From: Marivita sp046591575
Lineage (GTDB): Bacteria; Pseudomonadota; Alphaproteobacteria; Rhodobacterales; Rhodobacteraceae
Length of the DNA stretch: 64,000 nt
NCBI RefSeq assembly: GCF_046591575.1
Contig: NZ_JBIQWA010000001.1
Span: 682,001-746,000, forward strand
Direction of reading: 5' to 3'
Part shown: piece after piece, positions 50,933 to 58,940 of the stretch
Numbering within the stretch: position 1 is the first letter of the stretch
Layout of the letters: the number at the start of each line of letters is the position of its first letter
The notes under the pieces: model-generated
Seen by the model: the letters and a program-made list of their open reading frames with translations, nothing else
Database searches by the model: none
What the model was told of the DNA's origin: nothing
Program-made: the position numbers and the translations under genes

Positions 50933-52339
50933 TCACACCCAATCAAGCGCATCCTCGACCAGCCCGGTCACACTGATGGTGAATTCTGAACCACGCGCCG
51001 TGTCTGCCAAAGCAGCGTGAGCATCAATAATCGCTTTCGCATCGACGACAGAGCTTAGGCTGCCATCGAACGTCTGCATGGCGGTGCTGGCCACGTTGAG
51101 GTTGTTCAATCCGTTTACGACAGCGAAATAAGCGCCGATCTCGGCTTTGGTTTCAAGATATTGGGCGTCGCTGACACTGCCAGTTGCAGCTTTGGCACCG
51201 TCGATCATCGCAAGGATGAATTCGGCCCGGTCAATGGCACCAGTGTCAAGCGTGCCGACCCAATAATCGAGACCCGCGTCATCGGGGGGGCGACCAAGGA
51301 TGTTGGAATACACCGCCGTCACAAACTGTGTATTTGCGCCGGTTGAGCCATATAACGCCTGGGTTTCTGGTTGGTCAAAGAACTGCCGTGCGATGTCTTG
51401 CATCGACATTCCGTCCGCCAACCGCGACCCCCAGTACAACAATCCCGCTGCATCCGGAGCACGGTTGAAATAGGCCACATACAATTCTGAAAAAGCCAGC
51501 ATATCTGAATCGCTCAACGCACTGACATTGGTGAACGATGCCAAGGCGAAGGGCGTGTCATTGAATTGAAGTGCCTCAATGCTGTCCAATGTGTCGATGC
51601 CGTCTCGTCCTTTTCGGTCCTCGATCATGATCGCACTATCGGTGATGGTGATCCCGTAATCCGCTGCGTCACCCATATAAACCGCCGTGTCGGTGCCCGC
51701 ACCGCCGGTCAGAATGTCGTTGCCACCTGATCCCGTTATGGTGTCATCCTGAGCGGTTCCAACCAGATTTTCCGCTGTGGAGGTTCCGACAAGAACACCA
51801 GACAATTCCGCTGAGGGGTCAGACGGGTTTTCTTCGGCATTTGGTGTGTCTGTCACGATGTCGGGCGTCGTTACACCGTCTGTCATGGCAAAATTCTGTG
51901 TCGCCATAACGGAAAAATACGTACCGGTATCGTAGCTGAACGTCCCGGTTTTTATGCCAATTCCGATCACCTCTAGCTCTGGCGTCAAAATATTTTCGCG
52001 GTGTCCGGTGCTGTTCATCAACGCCATGTGCAGATCATAGACGTCGTCAAAAAGGCCGGGTTCACCACGTTCGCTTTGCGCTGCGATGTTTTCTGCTGTC
52101 CGCCATGATCCGGAAAAGTCGAAGCCTGCATCTGTCATACGTTCCGTGGGCGTCGATCCTCCCACGCCGGTATGGCTAAAGATATTTGTGCTGAGCATCC
52201 ATTCAGAATGCGCATCCGCGGAGGCGTTAAGCGTCTTGTCGAGCACGAGCGCGTTCAAGCCACGGCTTGTACGTTCCTCGTTCACAAGGTCCAACATGTA
52301 CCGCTCCAGTTCACTGGCGGTCGCAGCAGCAGCAGACAT
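50933..52339 (-). CDS. CAP domain protein with RTX-type repeat and DUF4214 domains
   Basis: A 468-residue protein unlike anything usual in a photosynthesis cluster. Residues 14-152 form a CAP/SCP (CRISP-like) domain with DAHSEWM (His44) and the MNSTGHRENIL motif (His113). Residues 186-220 hold one or two glycine-rich calcium-binding repeats (GSGGNDILTGGAGTDTAVY), and about 280-440 hold two DUF4214-like repeats (YVAYFNRAPDAAGLLYW and YSNILGRPPDDAGLDYW). There is no N-terminal signal peptide. Such proteins are usually exported by type I secretion using a C-terminal signal, so this one is probably extracellular, but no transporter genes are near. It starts at ATG 52339 after GGGGAG, converges on dxs with a three-base gap, and lies 88 bases downstream of idi on the same strand, so read-through from bchG-bch2-bchP-idi is possible. 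Confidence 0.8.
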   Translation of the reverse strand: MSAAAATASELERYMLDLVNEERTSRGLNALVLDKTLNASADAHSEWMLSTNIFSHTGVGGSTPTERMTDAGFDFSGSWRTAENIAAQSERGEPGLFDDVYDLHMALMNSTGHRENILTPELEVIGIGIKTGTFSYDTGTYFSVMATQNFAMTDGVTTPDIVTDTPNAEENPSDPSAELSGVLVGTSTAENLVGTAQDDTITGSGGNDILTGGAGTDTAVYMGDAADYGITITDSAIMIEDRKGRDGIDTLDSIEALQFNDTPFALASFTNVSALSDSDMLAFSELYVAYFNRAPDAAGLLYWGSRLADGMSMQDIARQFFDQPETQALYGSTGANTQFVTAVYSNILGRPPDDAGLDYWVGTLDTGAIDRAEFILAMIDGAKAATGSVSDAQYLETKAEIGAYFAVVNGLNNLNVASTAMQTFDGSLSSVVDAKAIIDAHAALADTARGSEFTISVTGLVEDALDWV

Positions 52340-52427
52340 CTCAAACTCCCCAGTTCGAGCCCCGTCTAAATATTTAGGAGCGAACTAGGGCAAGAAACTG
52401 GAGCGAATGTGTTTAAAATTAGCTGTT

Positions 52428-52976
52428 TTAAGCCGGATTTGCGCAGGAAATCGCCATGTCGCCAAAGATTTGTGGCGCATATGTGTCAAGGTAAATGCGT
52501 AACCAGGGCGTGAAGCGGTTTGGTTCGTTTACCACCTCTTTCATGAGGTCCGCGTACCGAATCCATTGCGTCGCCATGACCTCGTCGGGGTTCAGAACCA
52601 GCTTTGGGGCCTGATCGACTTTTGACACAAAGATATCAACCACCTCGTGTTCGATAAGACCGCCACCCACATCGGCGCGATATTCCACCCGATCCCGGTA
52701 GTCGAGCGGCAACCCAATGATGCCCAGCTCTTCTTTCAGACGACGCTGCGCACAATCGAGGCTGCTTTCGTTCCAGTTTGGATGTGTGCAGCAGGTGTTC
52801 GCCCAAAGGCCGGGCGTATGGTATTTTCCCAATGCCCGTCGCTGGATTAAAATCTCGTCGCCGCGCAGTACGAAAACAGAAATCGCCTTGTGTCGCAGCC
52901 CGCGGATATGCGCGTCCAGTTTTTCAACCGGACACAGCGTGTCATCCACCCAGGCCGGGATGAGCGTTTGCGTCAT
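52428..52976 (-). CDS. idi: isopentenyl-diphosphate delta-isomerase (type 1)
   Basis: Interconverts isopentenyl and dimethylallyl diphosphate. The 182 residues start at ATG 52976, four bases overlapping the bchP stop, and have the Nudix-type blocks LRHKAISVFVL, GLWANTCCTHPNWNE (catalytic cysteine in the NTCCTHP region), ESSLDCAQRRLKEELGI and the glutamate in LIEHEVVDIF. The gene follows bchP as in Rhodobacter (formerly orf176), where it serves pigment synthesis. Confidence 0.95.
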   Translation of the reverse strand: MTQTLIPAWVDDTLCPVEKLDAHIRGLRHKAISVFVLRGDEILIQRRALGKYHTPGLWANTCCTHPNWNESSLDCAQRRLKEELGIIGLPLDYRDRVEYRADVGGGLIEHEVVDIFVSKVDQAPKLVLNPDEVMATQWIRYADLMKEVVNEPNRFTPWLRIYLDTYAPQIFGDMAISCANPA

Positions 52977-54157
52977 ACATGCGTCTCCCGGACCAATCCC
53001 AGCAGATGGCGCATGTTTTTGAAGCCGATCTTGATATGTGCCATGGGCCGCGCCTTGACGAGTTTTTTGTTCATATATGCCTCGAACGTCAATTTCTGAA
53101 CATCGACATCGTGACACAGCGACACGAATCTTTCGCGCCGCGAGTCGCTTTTGTAATAGGCATCCTGCATTTGGCCCAACACGCGGAACACTGTTTTGTG
53201 CTCCTTCATGAACAGCTTTCTTGCAAGCGCCAGATCGGTGATCCGACCAGTTTTCAGCGTCGCGGCACAGGCGGTGGCGGCGAACCGTCCGCAGATCATG
53301 GCGTAATAAATGCCTTCCCCACTTGATGGCGCAACAACGCCCGCAGCATCGCCAGCGACAACCACATCACGGGCATTGTCCCAAAAACGCAGAGGTTTTA
53401 ACGGAATAGGCGCACCTTCTTTTCGCAGCGTTTCGCAATTGGCCAGGCCTGACGCTTCGCGCAGGGCGGCGGTGGCGTCCTTGAGGTTCACGCTTTGGGC
53501 ATAGGTGCCCATCCCAACCGAAGTGGTGCCGCCATGCGGGAAAACCCAACCGTAAAAATCGGGGCTGATGGTGCCGTCATAGATCACGTCGCAGCGCAGC
53601 GGATCATAGGTGTCGTTCGGTTCCGGTGCGGCGATGATCTCGTGATAGGCAAACACCAATGGCACTTTATCTCCGCCGGGGATCTCATCGCGGGCAACAC
53701 GGGAATTTGCACCATCCGCGCCGATAATCAGCTTGGTTTGCAAGGCGCGCTCTTCGCCCGTTTCCTTGTCACGATAGATCACTGACCGCGTTTTGGCCGC
53801 TTTGTCGCGATCAATGCGGACATAGGTTCCGGTGAACCGCTTGGCCCCGGCCTTTTCGGCGCGATCGCGCAGGAACGGATCGAAATCCTTGCGATCGACC
53901 ATTCCGACAAATCCATTTTCAATCGGAATATCAACATGGCGGCCTGTCGGCGAAATCATACGGGCGGTGTTCACCTTGGCGACAAGCTGATCCTCGCCAA
54001 TATCAAAATCCTGCATCAGACGCGGCGGAATGGCACCGCCGCAAGGTTTGATACGACCTTCCCGATCCAGAAGCGCGACCTTGTAACCAGAGCGGGCCAG
54101 ATCCTCTGCGGCGGTTGCACCGCACGGGCCACCGCCCACAACTACGACATCAAACAT
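52973..54157 (-). CDS. bchP: geranylgeranyl diphosphate/geranylgeranyl-bacteriochlorophyllide reductase
   Basis: Reduces the geranylgeranyl tail of bacteriochlorophyll to phytyl. The 394 residues begin with FAD-binding FDVVVVGGGPCGATAAEDLARSG (in part) and later show GDAAGVVAPSSGEGIYYAM, the second FAD motif of the GG-reductase family. Three ATGs occur in a row at 54163, 54160 and 54157; AGGAG at 54169-54165 is seven bases before the third, which is chosen. It follows bch2 with a two-base gap and overlaps idi by four bases. Confidence 0.95.
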   Translation of the reverse strand: MFDVVVVGGGPCGATAAEDLARSGYKVALLDREGRIKPCGGAIPPRLMQDFDIGEDQLVAKVNTARMISPTGRHVDIPIENGFVGMVDRKDFDPFLRDRAEKAGAKRFTGTYVRIDRDKAAKTRSVIYRDKETGEERALQTKLIIGADGANSRVARDEIPGGDKVPLVFAYHEIIAAPEPNDTYDPLRCDVIYDGTISPDFYGWVFPHGGTTSVGMGTYAQSVNLKDATAALREASGLANCETLRKEGAPIPLKPLRFWDNARDVVVAGDAAGVVAPSSGEGIYYAMICGRFAATACAATLKTGRITDLALARKLFMKEHKTVFRVLGQMQDAYYKSDSRRERFVSLCHDVDVQKLTFEAYMNKKLVKARPMAHIKIGFKNMRHLLGLVRETHV

Positions 54158-54159
54158 CA

Positions 54160-55443
54160 TCATTCTCCTGCGATCAGTTCGGGTTGGCGGACAGAGCCTT
54201 CCATGATGCGCAGTGCCATCAGGGCCGCGCAGAGGAACAATCCAGCCTCGAATACAAATACAGCGCCAAATGCCGGGGCGTCTGTGGTGAGTGTGCGCAT
54301 AATATCGGCAGCTGCAGCACCGGTCAGGCCGCCGAAGCCGGCAGCAATTGCTTGCGCGGCACCCCAAAGACCCATGCGCGTGCCTTCGCGTTTTTCCCGG
54401 CCTTCCCCGGCAAGCGCCATCATCGACCCGATTGCCGCAACAGCAAACGCGCCGTTAAAGAAACCAAGGGCAAAAACCGCCGGAAGAAGTGTTTGCGGCA
54501 GGGCATAGCCCCCCAGGATCGCAATGACGCACAAGCTTGCCGCCGAGCCAAGGCAGCCACCGATCACCCAATTGCGCAAACATCCAAAGCGCAGCGCCGT
54601 TGCCGCGATGCCCACGGTCAGCATCCCAAGGAACACGCCCCCGTTCTGGATGCCGGACAATGTGGTGCTTTCACCGGGTGTGAAGCCAAAGACAAGGCCG
54701 GCATAGGGCTCTAGGATCAGCTCTTGCATGAAATATGCGGTCATCGAAAGAAAGACGAACAAGGTGAACATCCGCGCCTTTGGTTCGGCCCAGACTTCGG
54801 CGAGACCTTCCCGGAACGGCACGGGCTTTGCTTCTGGTTCGGCCTCGATCCCGCGCTCGACACGCCATGTGGCGGCAAGCGTGATGAAAAGCGCAACAGC
54901 GGCCACGCCACTGACCACGCGGATCAAAACGGCGGGTGTATAGGGATCAAGCAATTGACCAACCACACCTGCGGTCATGGCAATGCCAAAGATCATCATC
55001 AACCAAGTGATCGTGGCGGCGGCCGCCCTGCGATGCGGAGCGGTTGCAGTGGCAAGAAGCGCGAGCACGGATGTCCCGGCCGCCCCGGCACCCAGACCGA
55101 TCAACGCATAGGCGACAATCGACATGGCAAGCCCGGCCCAATAGCTGTGCTCCATCTGAACCACGCCAAGCGCGGCGAGGATACCGCCAGCCGCCAGGAT
55201 GATCATTCCACGAATAATCCAGCGCGTGCGCACACCGCCCTTGTCGGAGATGAACCCCCAATTGGGTCTTGTGATCTGAATTCCATAATGCAGGGCGACC
55301 AACGCGCCGGGCAAAACCGCCGGAAGCGCAAGTTCAACCACCATCAGCCGGTTCAGCGTTGATGTGGTTAGAACGACAATCGCCCCAAGCGCCATCTGCA
55401 CGAGTCCAAGACGAACGATAGAAAACCAACCTAATGTCACCAC
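54160..55443 (-). CDS. PucC-family BCH2 membrane transporter-like protein (orf428 type)
   Basis: Major-facilitator-like membrane protein of the BCH2/PucC family. The Rhodobacter counterpart between bchG and bchP is orf428; related proteins LhaA and PucC help to assemble light-harvesting complexes, and BCH2 is thought to handle pigment or assembly steps. The 427 residues have about twelve hydrophobic helices, with FSIVRLGLVQMALGAIVVL near the start and the family motif HYGIQITRPNWGFISDKGG near residue 50. It overlaps bchG by seven bases and lies two bases from bchP, so the three are co-transcribed. The assignment to the family is firm; its exact job is not. Confidence 0.9.
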   Translation of the reverse strand: MVTLGWFSIVRLGLVQMALGAIVVLTTSTLNRLMVVELALPAVLPGALVALHYGIQITRPNWGFISDKGGVRTRWIIRGMIILAAGGILAALGVVQMEHSYWAGLAMSIVAYALIGLGAGAAGTSVLALLATATAPHRRAAAATITWLMMIFGIAMTAGVVGQLLDPYTPAVLIRVVSGVAAVALFITLAATWRVERGIEAEPEAKPVPFREGLAEVWAEPKARMFTLFVFLSMTAYFMQELILEPYAGLVFGFTPGESTTLSGIQNGGVFLGMLTVGIAATALRFGCLRNWVIGGCLGSAASLCVIAILGGYALPQTLLPAVFALGFFNGAFAVAAIGSMMALAGEGREKREGTRMGLWGAAQAIAAGFGGLTGAAAADIMRTLTTDAPAFGAVFVFEAGLFLCAALMALRIMEGSVRQPELIAGE

Positions 55444-56345
55444 ATCACCTCTACAGAGCGAAGAGCAAAGGCCGAGACCATCATGCCGGACACGTACATC
55501 AGAACACCGGTGCCGTTATACCAAGGGGCCTTTGCTTTGGGATCTTTCAGCATGACAGACATTGCCCAAATCTGGCCCAGCACCAACGCGAGGATGGCAG
55601 AGGCATGCAGGGATTGCCCCCAATGGGCCAGTGCAAGAATCACAAAGATCTGCGGCACCAGCATGACACCGCACGCCACTTTGGCCGCGCGTTCCGGTCC
55701 GAGTGTAACGGGTAAGGAATTGACGCCCATCTGGCGGTCGCCTTCCAATGCCTTGAAATCGTTCAATGTCATGATGCCATGTGCGCCGATACCATAAAGT
55801 AGGGCCAACCAGATGATTGGCGCGGATGGCAATGTCTGACTAAGCACAGCTGCACCGGTAAACCATGGCAGTGATTCATAAGACAGCCCAACCAGTCCCG
55901 GCCCGAACCAGCCCGATTTTTTGAGCCGAACAGGTTCAGCCGAATAGGCCCATGCGGCGATGACGCCGACAACGGTGGCAATAAAGCCCCATGTGCCCAA
56001 TAAGGCACCAAGCGAAAGTGACAGCACCGACATGGCCAACGCGATCCACAATCCCCAGCGCCCGGGGATTCGACCAGACGGAATGGGCCGATCCGGTTCG
56101 TTGATCGCATCAACATGTCGGTCGCACCAATCATTGGCTGCCTGACTCATGCCGCAAACGACCGGACCGGCCAGGATGATCCCAATGATCAAAAGGCCGA
56201 TATTGTCGCTGATGGCGACACCAGATGCGACGGCACCACAGGCGTAAGCCCACATTGGCGGAAACCAAGTGACGGGTTTGATCAATTCCAACATCGCCGA
56301 CGGGGCGGGATAGCGATCAGTGTGTAAACTTATGCTGACAGTCAT
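55437..56345 (-). CDS. bchG: bacteriochlorophyll a synthase
   Basis: Prenyl transferase (UbiA superfamily) attaching geranylgeranyl diphosphate to bacteriochlorophyllide a. The 302 residues show LIKPVTWFPPMWAYACG near residue 20, the Asp-rich NDWCDRHVDAINEPDRPIPSGRI (first motif, near 90-112), and DFKALEGDRQMGVNSLPVTLG (second motif). The first codons after ATG 56345 overlap a PpsR box (56323-56340), so this operon start is unusual. A downstream start at Met18 would avoid that but lose residues that look like the normal N-terminus. It is first in bchG-bch2-bchP-idi. Confidence 0.95.
   Translation of the reverse strand: MTVSISLHTDRYPAPSAMLELIKPVTWFPPMWAYACGAVASGVAISDNIGLLIIGIILAGPVVCGMSQAANDWCDRHVDAINEPDRPIPSGRIPGRWGLWIALAMSVLSLSLGALLGTWGFIATVVGVIAAWAYSAEPVRLKKSGWFGPGLVGLSYESLPWFTGAAVLSQTLPSAPIIWLALLYGIGAHGIMTLNDFKALEGDRQMGVNSLPVTLGPERAAKVACGVMLVPQIFVILALAHWGQSLHASAILALVLGQIWAMSVMLKDPKAKAPWYNGTGVLMYVSGMMVSAFALRSVEVMW
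56323..56340. promoter_or_regulatory. PpsR/CrtJ box inside the start of bchG
   Basis: TGTAAACTTATGCTGACA matches TGT-N12-ACA. It occupies codons 2-8 of bchG as annotated (positions downstream of the ATG at 56345). A second box lies six bases upstream. Tandem placement argues that both are real, and makes repression by PpsR at this operon likely. Confidence 0.78.
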
Positions 56346-56346
56346 G

Positions 56347-56364
56347 TGTCAACTAGACACGACA
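56347..56364. promoter_or_regulatory. PpsR/CrtJ box immediately upstream of bchG
   Basis: TGTCAACTAGACACGACA matches TGT-N12-ACA, one base before the bchG ATG. It lies in the 94-base gap after ppsR. With the copy inside the gene, it forms a pair six bases apart. The remaining gap, 56365-56439, contains nothing else that I recognise. Confidence 0.78.
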
Positions 56365-56439
56365 ATTCGATTCACATCAAGCAAAACAGACAGGTCAATG
56401 CATTAAATGAGCGGGTCATCTCGACGCGCCAGACGCAGG

Positions 56440-57861
56440 TCAGTTTCCGTCGCTATCCTTATTCAAAAGCCCGTACTTGCGAAGTTTCACATACAGGCTT
56501 TGTCGTGACAGCCCCAGCATTTCAGCCGCTGCCACCCGGTTGTTTCGCGTCAGGCTGACGGCCGTTTCAATACACATTTTTTCAACCACATCGGTCGTTT
56601 CGGACACAATTTCCTTCAACGTGGCCGAACCAACAAGCTCCATAACATTGCGGTTTGATTCTTCGCTGCTGTGGACCTGCGTCTTGCGCATGGCATCCAC
56701 GCGGCTGATGTCGCGGATAATGAAACCCAGTTCAGGTTCATTATGATTTTCAAGAAACGTGACCGACATCTCAACCGGCGTTTTGGCACCGAATTCATTC
56801 AATACCTTGGTGGAATACATGCGCATCTGACCAGCGCGGCGTGCGTTTTCCACCAAAACACTAAGGTCAATCTGACCGCGCCCCAGGTAATCCGACAGGT
56901 TGCGCCCGCGAACATCTACCGAATGTGCGGCATCCACCAGATCCAAAAACGCATCATTGCAGGCCTCGATAACGCCGCGAACCGACGTAAAGACAAAGGC
57001 ATCCGGTCCTTTTTCAAAAACCGAGGACAGGTTGGTGGTCAGGCTATCAAATCGCTTGGGGCTGCTTTCCGACGTGGACAGACGACAAATCAGAATGCGT
57101 TCACCGCCGGCCCGAAACACGCTGGGGACCACACTGACCTGCTGTCGGCCTCGGCGTGATTGCACGTCAACGCCTGTGGTATTTTCGGACATCGCCTCAT
57201 TGATCAGGGCTTCGATAAATTCGTCGCCCCGTTTGTCACGGAACTCTTGGGTGAACGAAGAGCCAACCAGATCTTCCCGAGTTGAGCCAAGCATCATTGC
57301 CGCCGGTTCATTCAGATCTTTGATTTTGCCATCGTTCACAGAGACAAAAACAACGGGGTCTTGCACTGTGCGCAACAAAAGGCGGTAGCGCGCATCGTAT
57401 TCGCGTCGGGCCTCATAGCCCTGTTCCAGCGACATTTGTGCTTGCACCAGCTGTTGCTGGGTTTCGGCAATCGGGCGCAAATCCCGTCCCAGCATGAGGA
57501 ACGATCCGTCTGACCCAAATGGATGAAAGCTGTATCGAACGGGAAATTCCCAAACAGCATTGTCTGAATGGTTCAATTCGACCGACCGTGACGGAAGCTC
57601 ACCAGACGCCATCTTTGACATGACGGCATCAATTTTCGGGATGCACTCCTTGGTCAGAAAGTTCTTGAGAGGCCGACCTTCCCAATGCTCAAGCTTGCCA
57701 AAGGATGTTTCATTTGGATTGACAAGCACGGACAAGACTTCGCCGTCTTTTGATACGACAAGGGCAATATCCGATGCGACGGCAATAATGCTACTTAATA
57801 CGCTGGCATCTATTAACGGAACGGAACCGCTGCTCCAGAAGGTGGACCCACTACTGTTCAT
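56440..57861 (-). CDS. ppsR: transcriptional regulator PpsR (CrtJ)
   Basis: Redox- and light-responsive repressor (also activator) of photosynthesis genes, binding TGT-N12-ACA. The 473 residues contain an N-terminal domain, a glutamine-rich linker and PAS modules (about residues 1-130, 160-270 and 280-390), then a FIS-type helix-turn-helix near 435-465 (NRVAAAEMLGLSRQSLYVKLRKYGL). Cys259 in ILICRLST and Cys430 in EKMCIETAVSLTRNN sit in the positions of the two redox cysteines of Rhodobacter PpsR. The gene starts right after the ppaA stop with no spacing, so both proteins are made from one message. Target boxes occur throughout this cluster. Confidence 0.97.
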   Translation of the reverse strand: MNSSGSTFWSSGSVPLIDASVLSSIIAVASDIALVVSKDGEVLSVLVNPNETSFGKLEHWEGRPLKNFLTKECIPKIDAVMSKMASGELPSRSVELNHSDNAVWEFPVRYSFHPFGSDGSFLMLGRDLRPIAETQQQLVQAQMSLEQGYEARREYDARYRLLLRTVQDPVVFVSVNDGKIKDLNEPAAMMLGSTREDLVGSSFTQEFRDKRGDEFIEALINEAMSENTTGVDVQSRRGRQQVSVVPSVFRAGGERILICRLSTSESSPKRFDSLTTNLSSVFEKGPDAFVFTSVRGVIEACNDAFLDLVDAAHSVDVRGRNLSDYLGRGQIDLSVLVENARRAGQMRMYSTKVLNEFGAKTPVEMSVTFLENHNEPELGFIIRDISRVDAMRKTQVHSSEESNRNVMELVGSATLKEIVSETTDVVEKMCIETAVSLTRNNRVAAAEMLGLSRQSLYVKLRKYGLLNKDSDGN

Positions 57862-58647
57862 CTACCTTGCCATCGACCCGCTTCTGGACTTCTTTTTCTC
57901 GCAAAGCTTAAGTGCAACCTTCACGTCATTTGTCACCAGATCGACGTCTGTCTTTTCTTTAACACCGTCCGTCAGGCTCAGGACGATACCGCCTAGTACA
58001 AGTGGCGGCGGTGTCAATATACCGGCACGTATTCGTTTAACTAAATTTGAAATTGATGCAAGAGCATCAGGTCTGGACCCGGAAAACAGGACCATATCAT
58101 AGTTTTCATCCGACAGCGCCTGCACGATCGTGTCAGCATGTGCGCCAAACAGGATACGCACAGACGCCCCCATCCGTCGAATTTGGGCTGTCGCAACATG
58201 AGGACCAAGCGTGTGGCTGTCATCGCCCTGAAGGATCAATAGAACATTTTTCTCCTGCGCCGCTGCGCAGGGCTTGCAGGACCACGGCGGGGCCAGAAGC
58301 GTCAAAAGTCCTTGAAGCCGGGCGGTGGCAATGGTCACCTTTGCAAACCCGATATCATCATTCACCCACATCGCGCCCAATTCATGAGCCGCCTGTGGAA
58401 TGTAGATGTCGACAATCTGATCTGCGCTGATGCGGTTGTTCTGTAATGCCAAGAGCAGCCCGTCAGGGTCGAATGCGCCTGGCTTCAGAACTTCATTCAA
58501 AAGCCTCAGAACCGCGCTTGCACGAATCGTGCGCGCAGCCTCTTCGCCTTTGTCGTTAAGAACAGAAATCACGGTGGACGCCAAAACCGATACATCGGGG
58601 CGATACTCTTCGGTCGTTATGCGATCGTCTGAATGGTCGTTCGCCAT
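57862..58647 (-). CDS. ppaA: PpaA/AerR family B12-binding regulator
   Basis: Antirepressor of PpsR; in Rhodobacter capsulatus AerR binds hydroxocobalamin and lowers CrtJ binding to DNA in light. The 261 residues have a helical N-terminal part with YIPQAAHELGAMWVNDDIGFAKVTIATARLQGLL (given in pieces) and a cobalamin-type domain with ILQGDDSHTLGPHVATAQIRRMG, equivalent to the B12-binding region with its histidine. GAGG seven bases before ATG 58647 supports this start. A GTG at 58677 would give a ten-residue-longer form, which is worth noting because AerR in R. capsulatus exists in long and short forms. The upstream gap to bchF holds three PpsR boxes. Confidence 0.92.
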   Translation of the reverse strand: MANDHSDDRITTEEYRPDVSVLASTVISVLNDKGEEAARTIRASAVLRLLNEVLKPGAFDPDGLLLALQNNRISADQIVDIYIPQAAHELGAMWVNDDIGFAKVTIATARLQGLLTLLAPPWSCKPCAAAQEKNVLLILQGDDSHTLGPHVATAQIRRMGASVRILFGAHADTIVQALSDENYDMVLFSGSRPDALASISNLVKRIRAGILTPPPLVLGGIVLSLTDGVKEKTDVDLVTNDVKVALKLCEKKKSRSGSMAR

Positions 58648-58680
58648 AGCAAAACCTCTTTTCCGAAAGCCTGACACAGA

Positions 58681-58698
58681 TGTCAGACGGATCAGACA
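58681..58698. promoter_or_regulatory. PpsR/CrtJ box upstream of ppaA
   Basis: TGTCAGACGGATCAGACA matches TGT-N12-ACA and lies 33 bases before the ppaA start, in position to control ppaA-ppsR. This would give negative feedback of PpsR on its own gene and on its antirepressor. Confidence 0.7.
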
Positions 58699-58726
58699 CT
58701 ATTATTGTCTAATTCTTGCGCCATAA

Positions 58727-58744
58727 TGTCAAAGACAATTGACA
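58727..58744. promoter_or_regulatory. PpsR/CrtJ box in the ppaA-bchF gap
   Basis: TGTCAAAGACAATTGACA, a good inverted repeat matching TGT-N12-ACA, 28 bases from the ppaA-side copy and near the middle of the 293-base divergent region. It could act on either direction. Confidence 0.8.
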
Positions 58745-58871
58745 CCGTGTCGCAGAACGCTTTCCTTTCAACGATGTAGAACGCGAAAATTGTCAAAAAA
58801 ACATGGATTAAACAGCGATCTGAGGGATTCGGGGCACGATTTTGCCTGCCGCATAGCCCCGAGTCGGAAAG

Positions 58872-58889
58872 TGTAAGTTTTAGTTGACA
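58872..58889. promoter_or_regulatory. PpsR/CrtJ box upstream of bchF
   Basis: TGTAAGTTTTAGTTGACA matches TGT-N12-ACA, 51 bases before the bchF start. It is followed by ACTTGGCC, which gives the same TTGACAC ending seen at the bchC boxes. Likely repressor site for bchF-bchN-bchB-bchH. Confidence 0.85.
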
Positions 58890-58940
58890 CTTGGCCTCAG
58901 CAGGCGATACTTTTTCCTAAGCAACTACGGAATCGTACAC

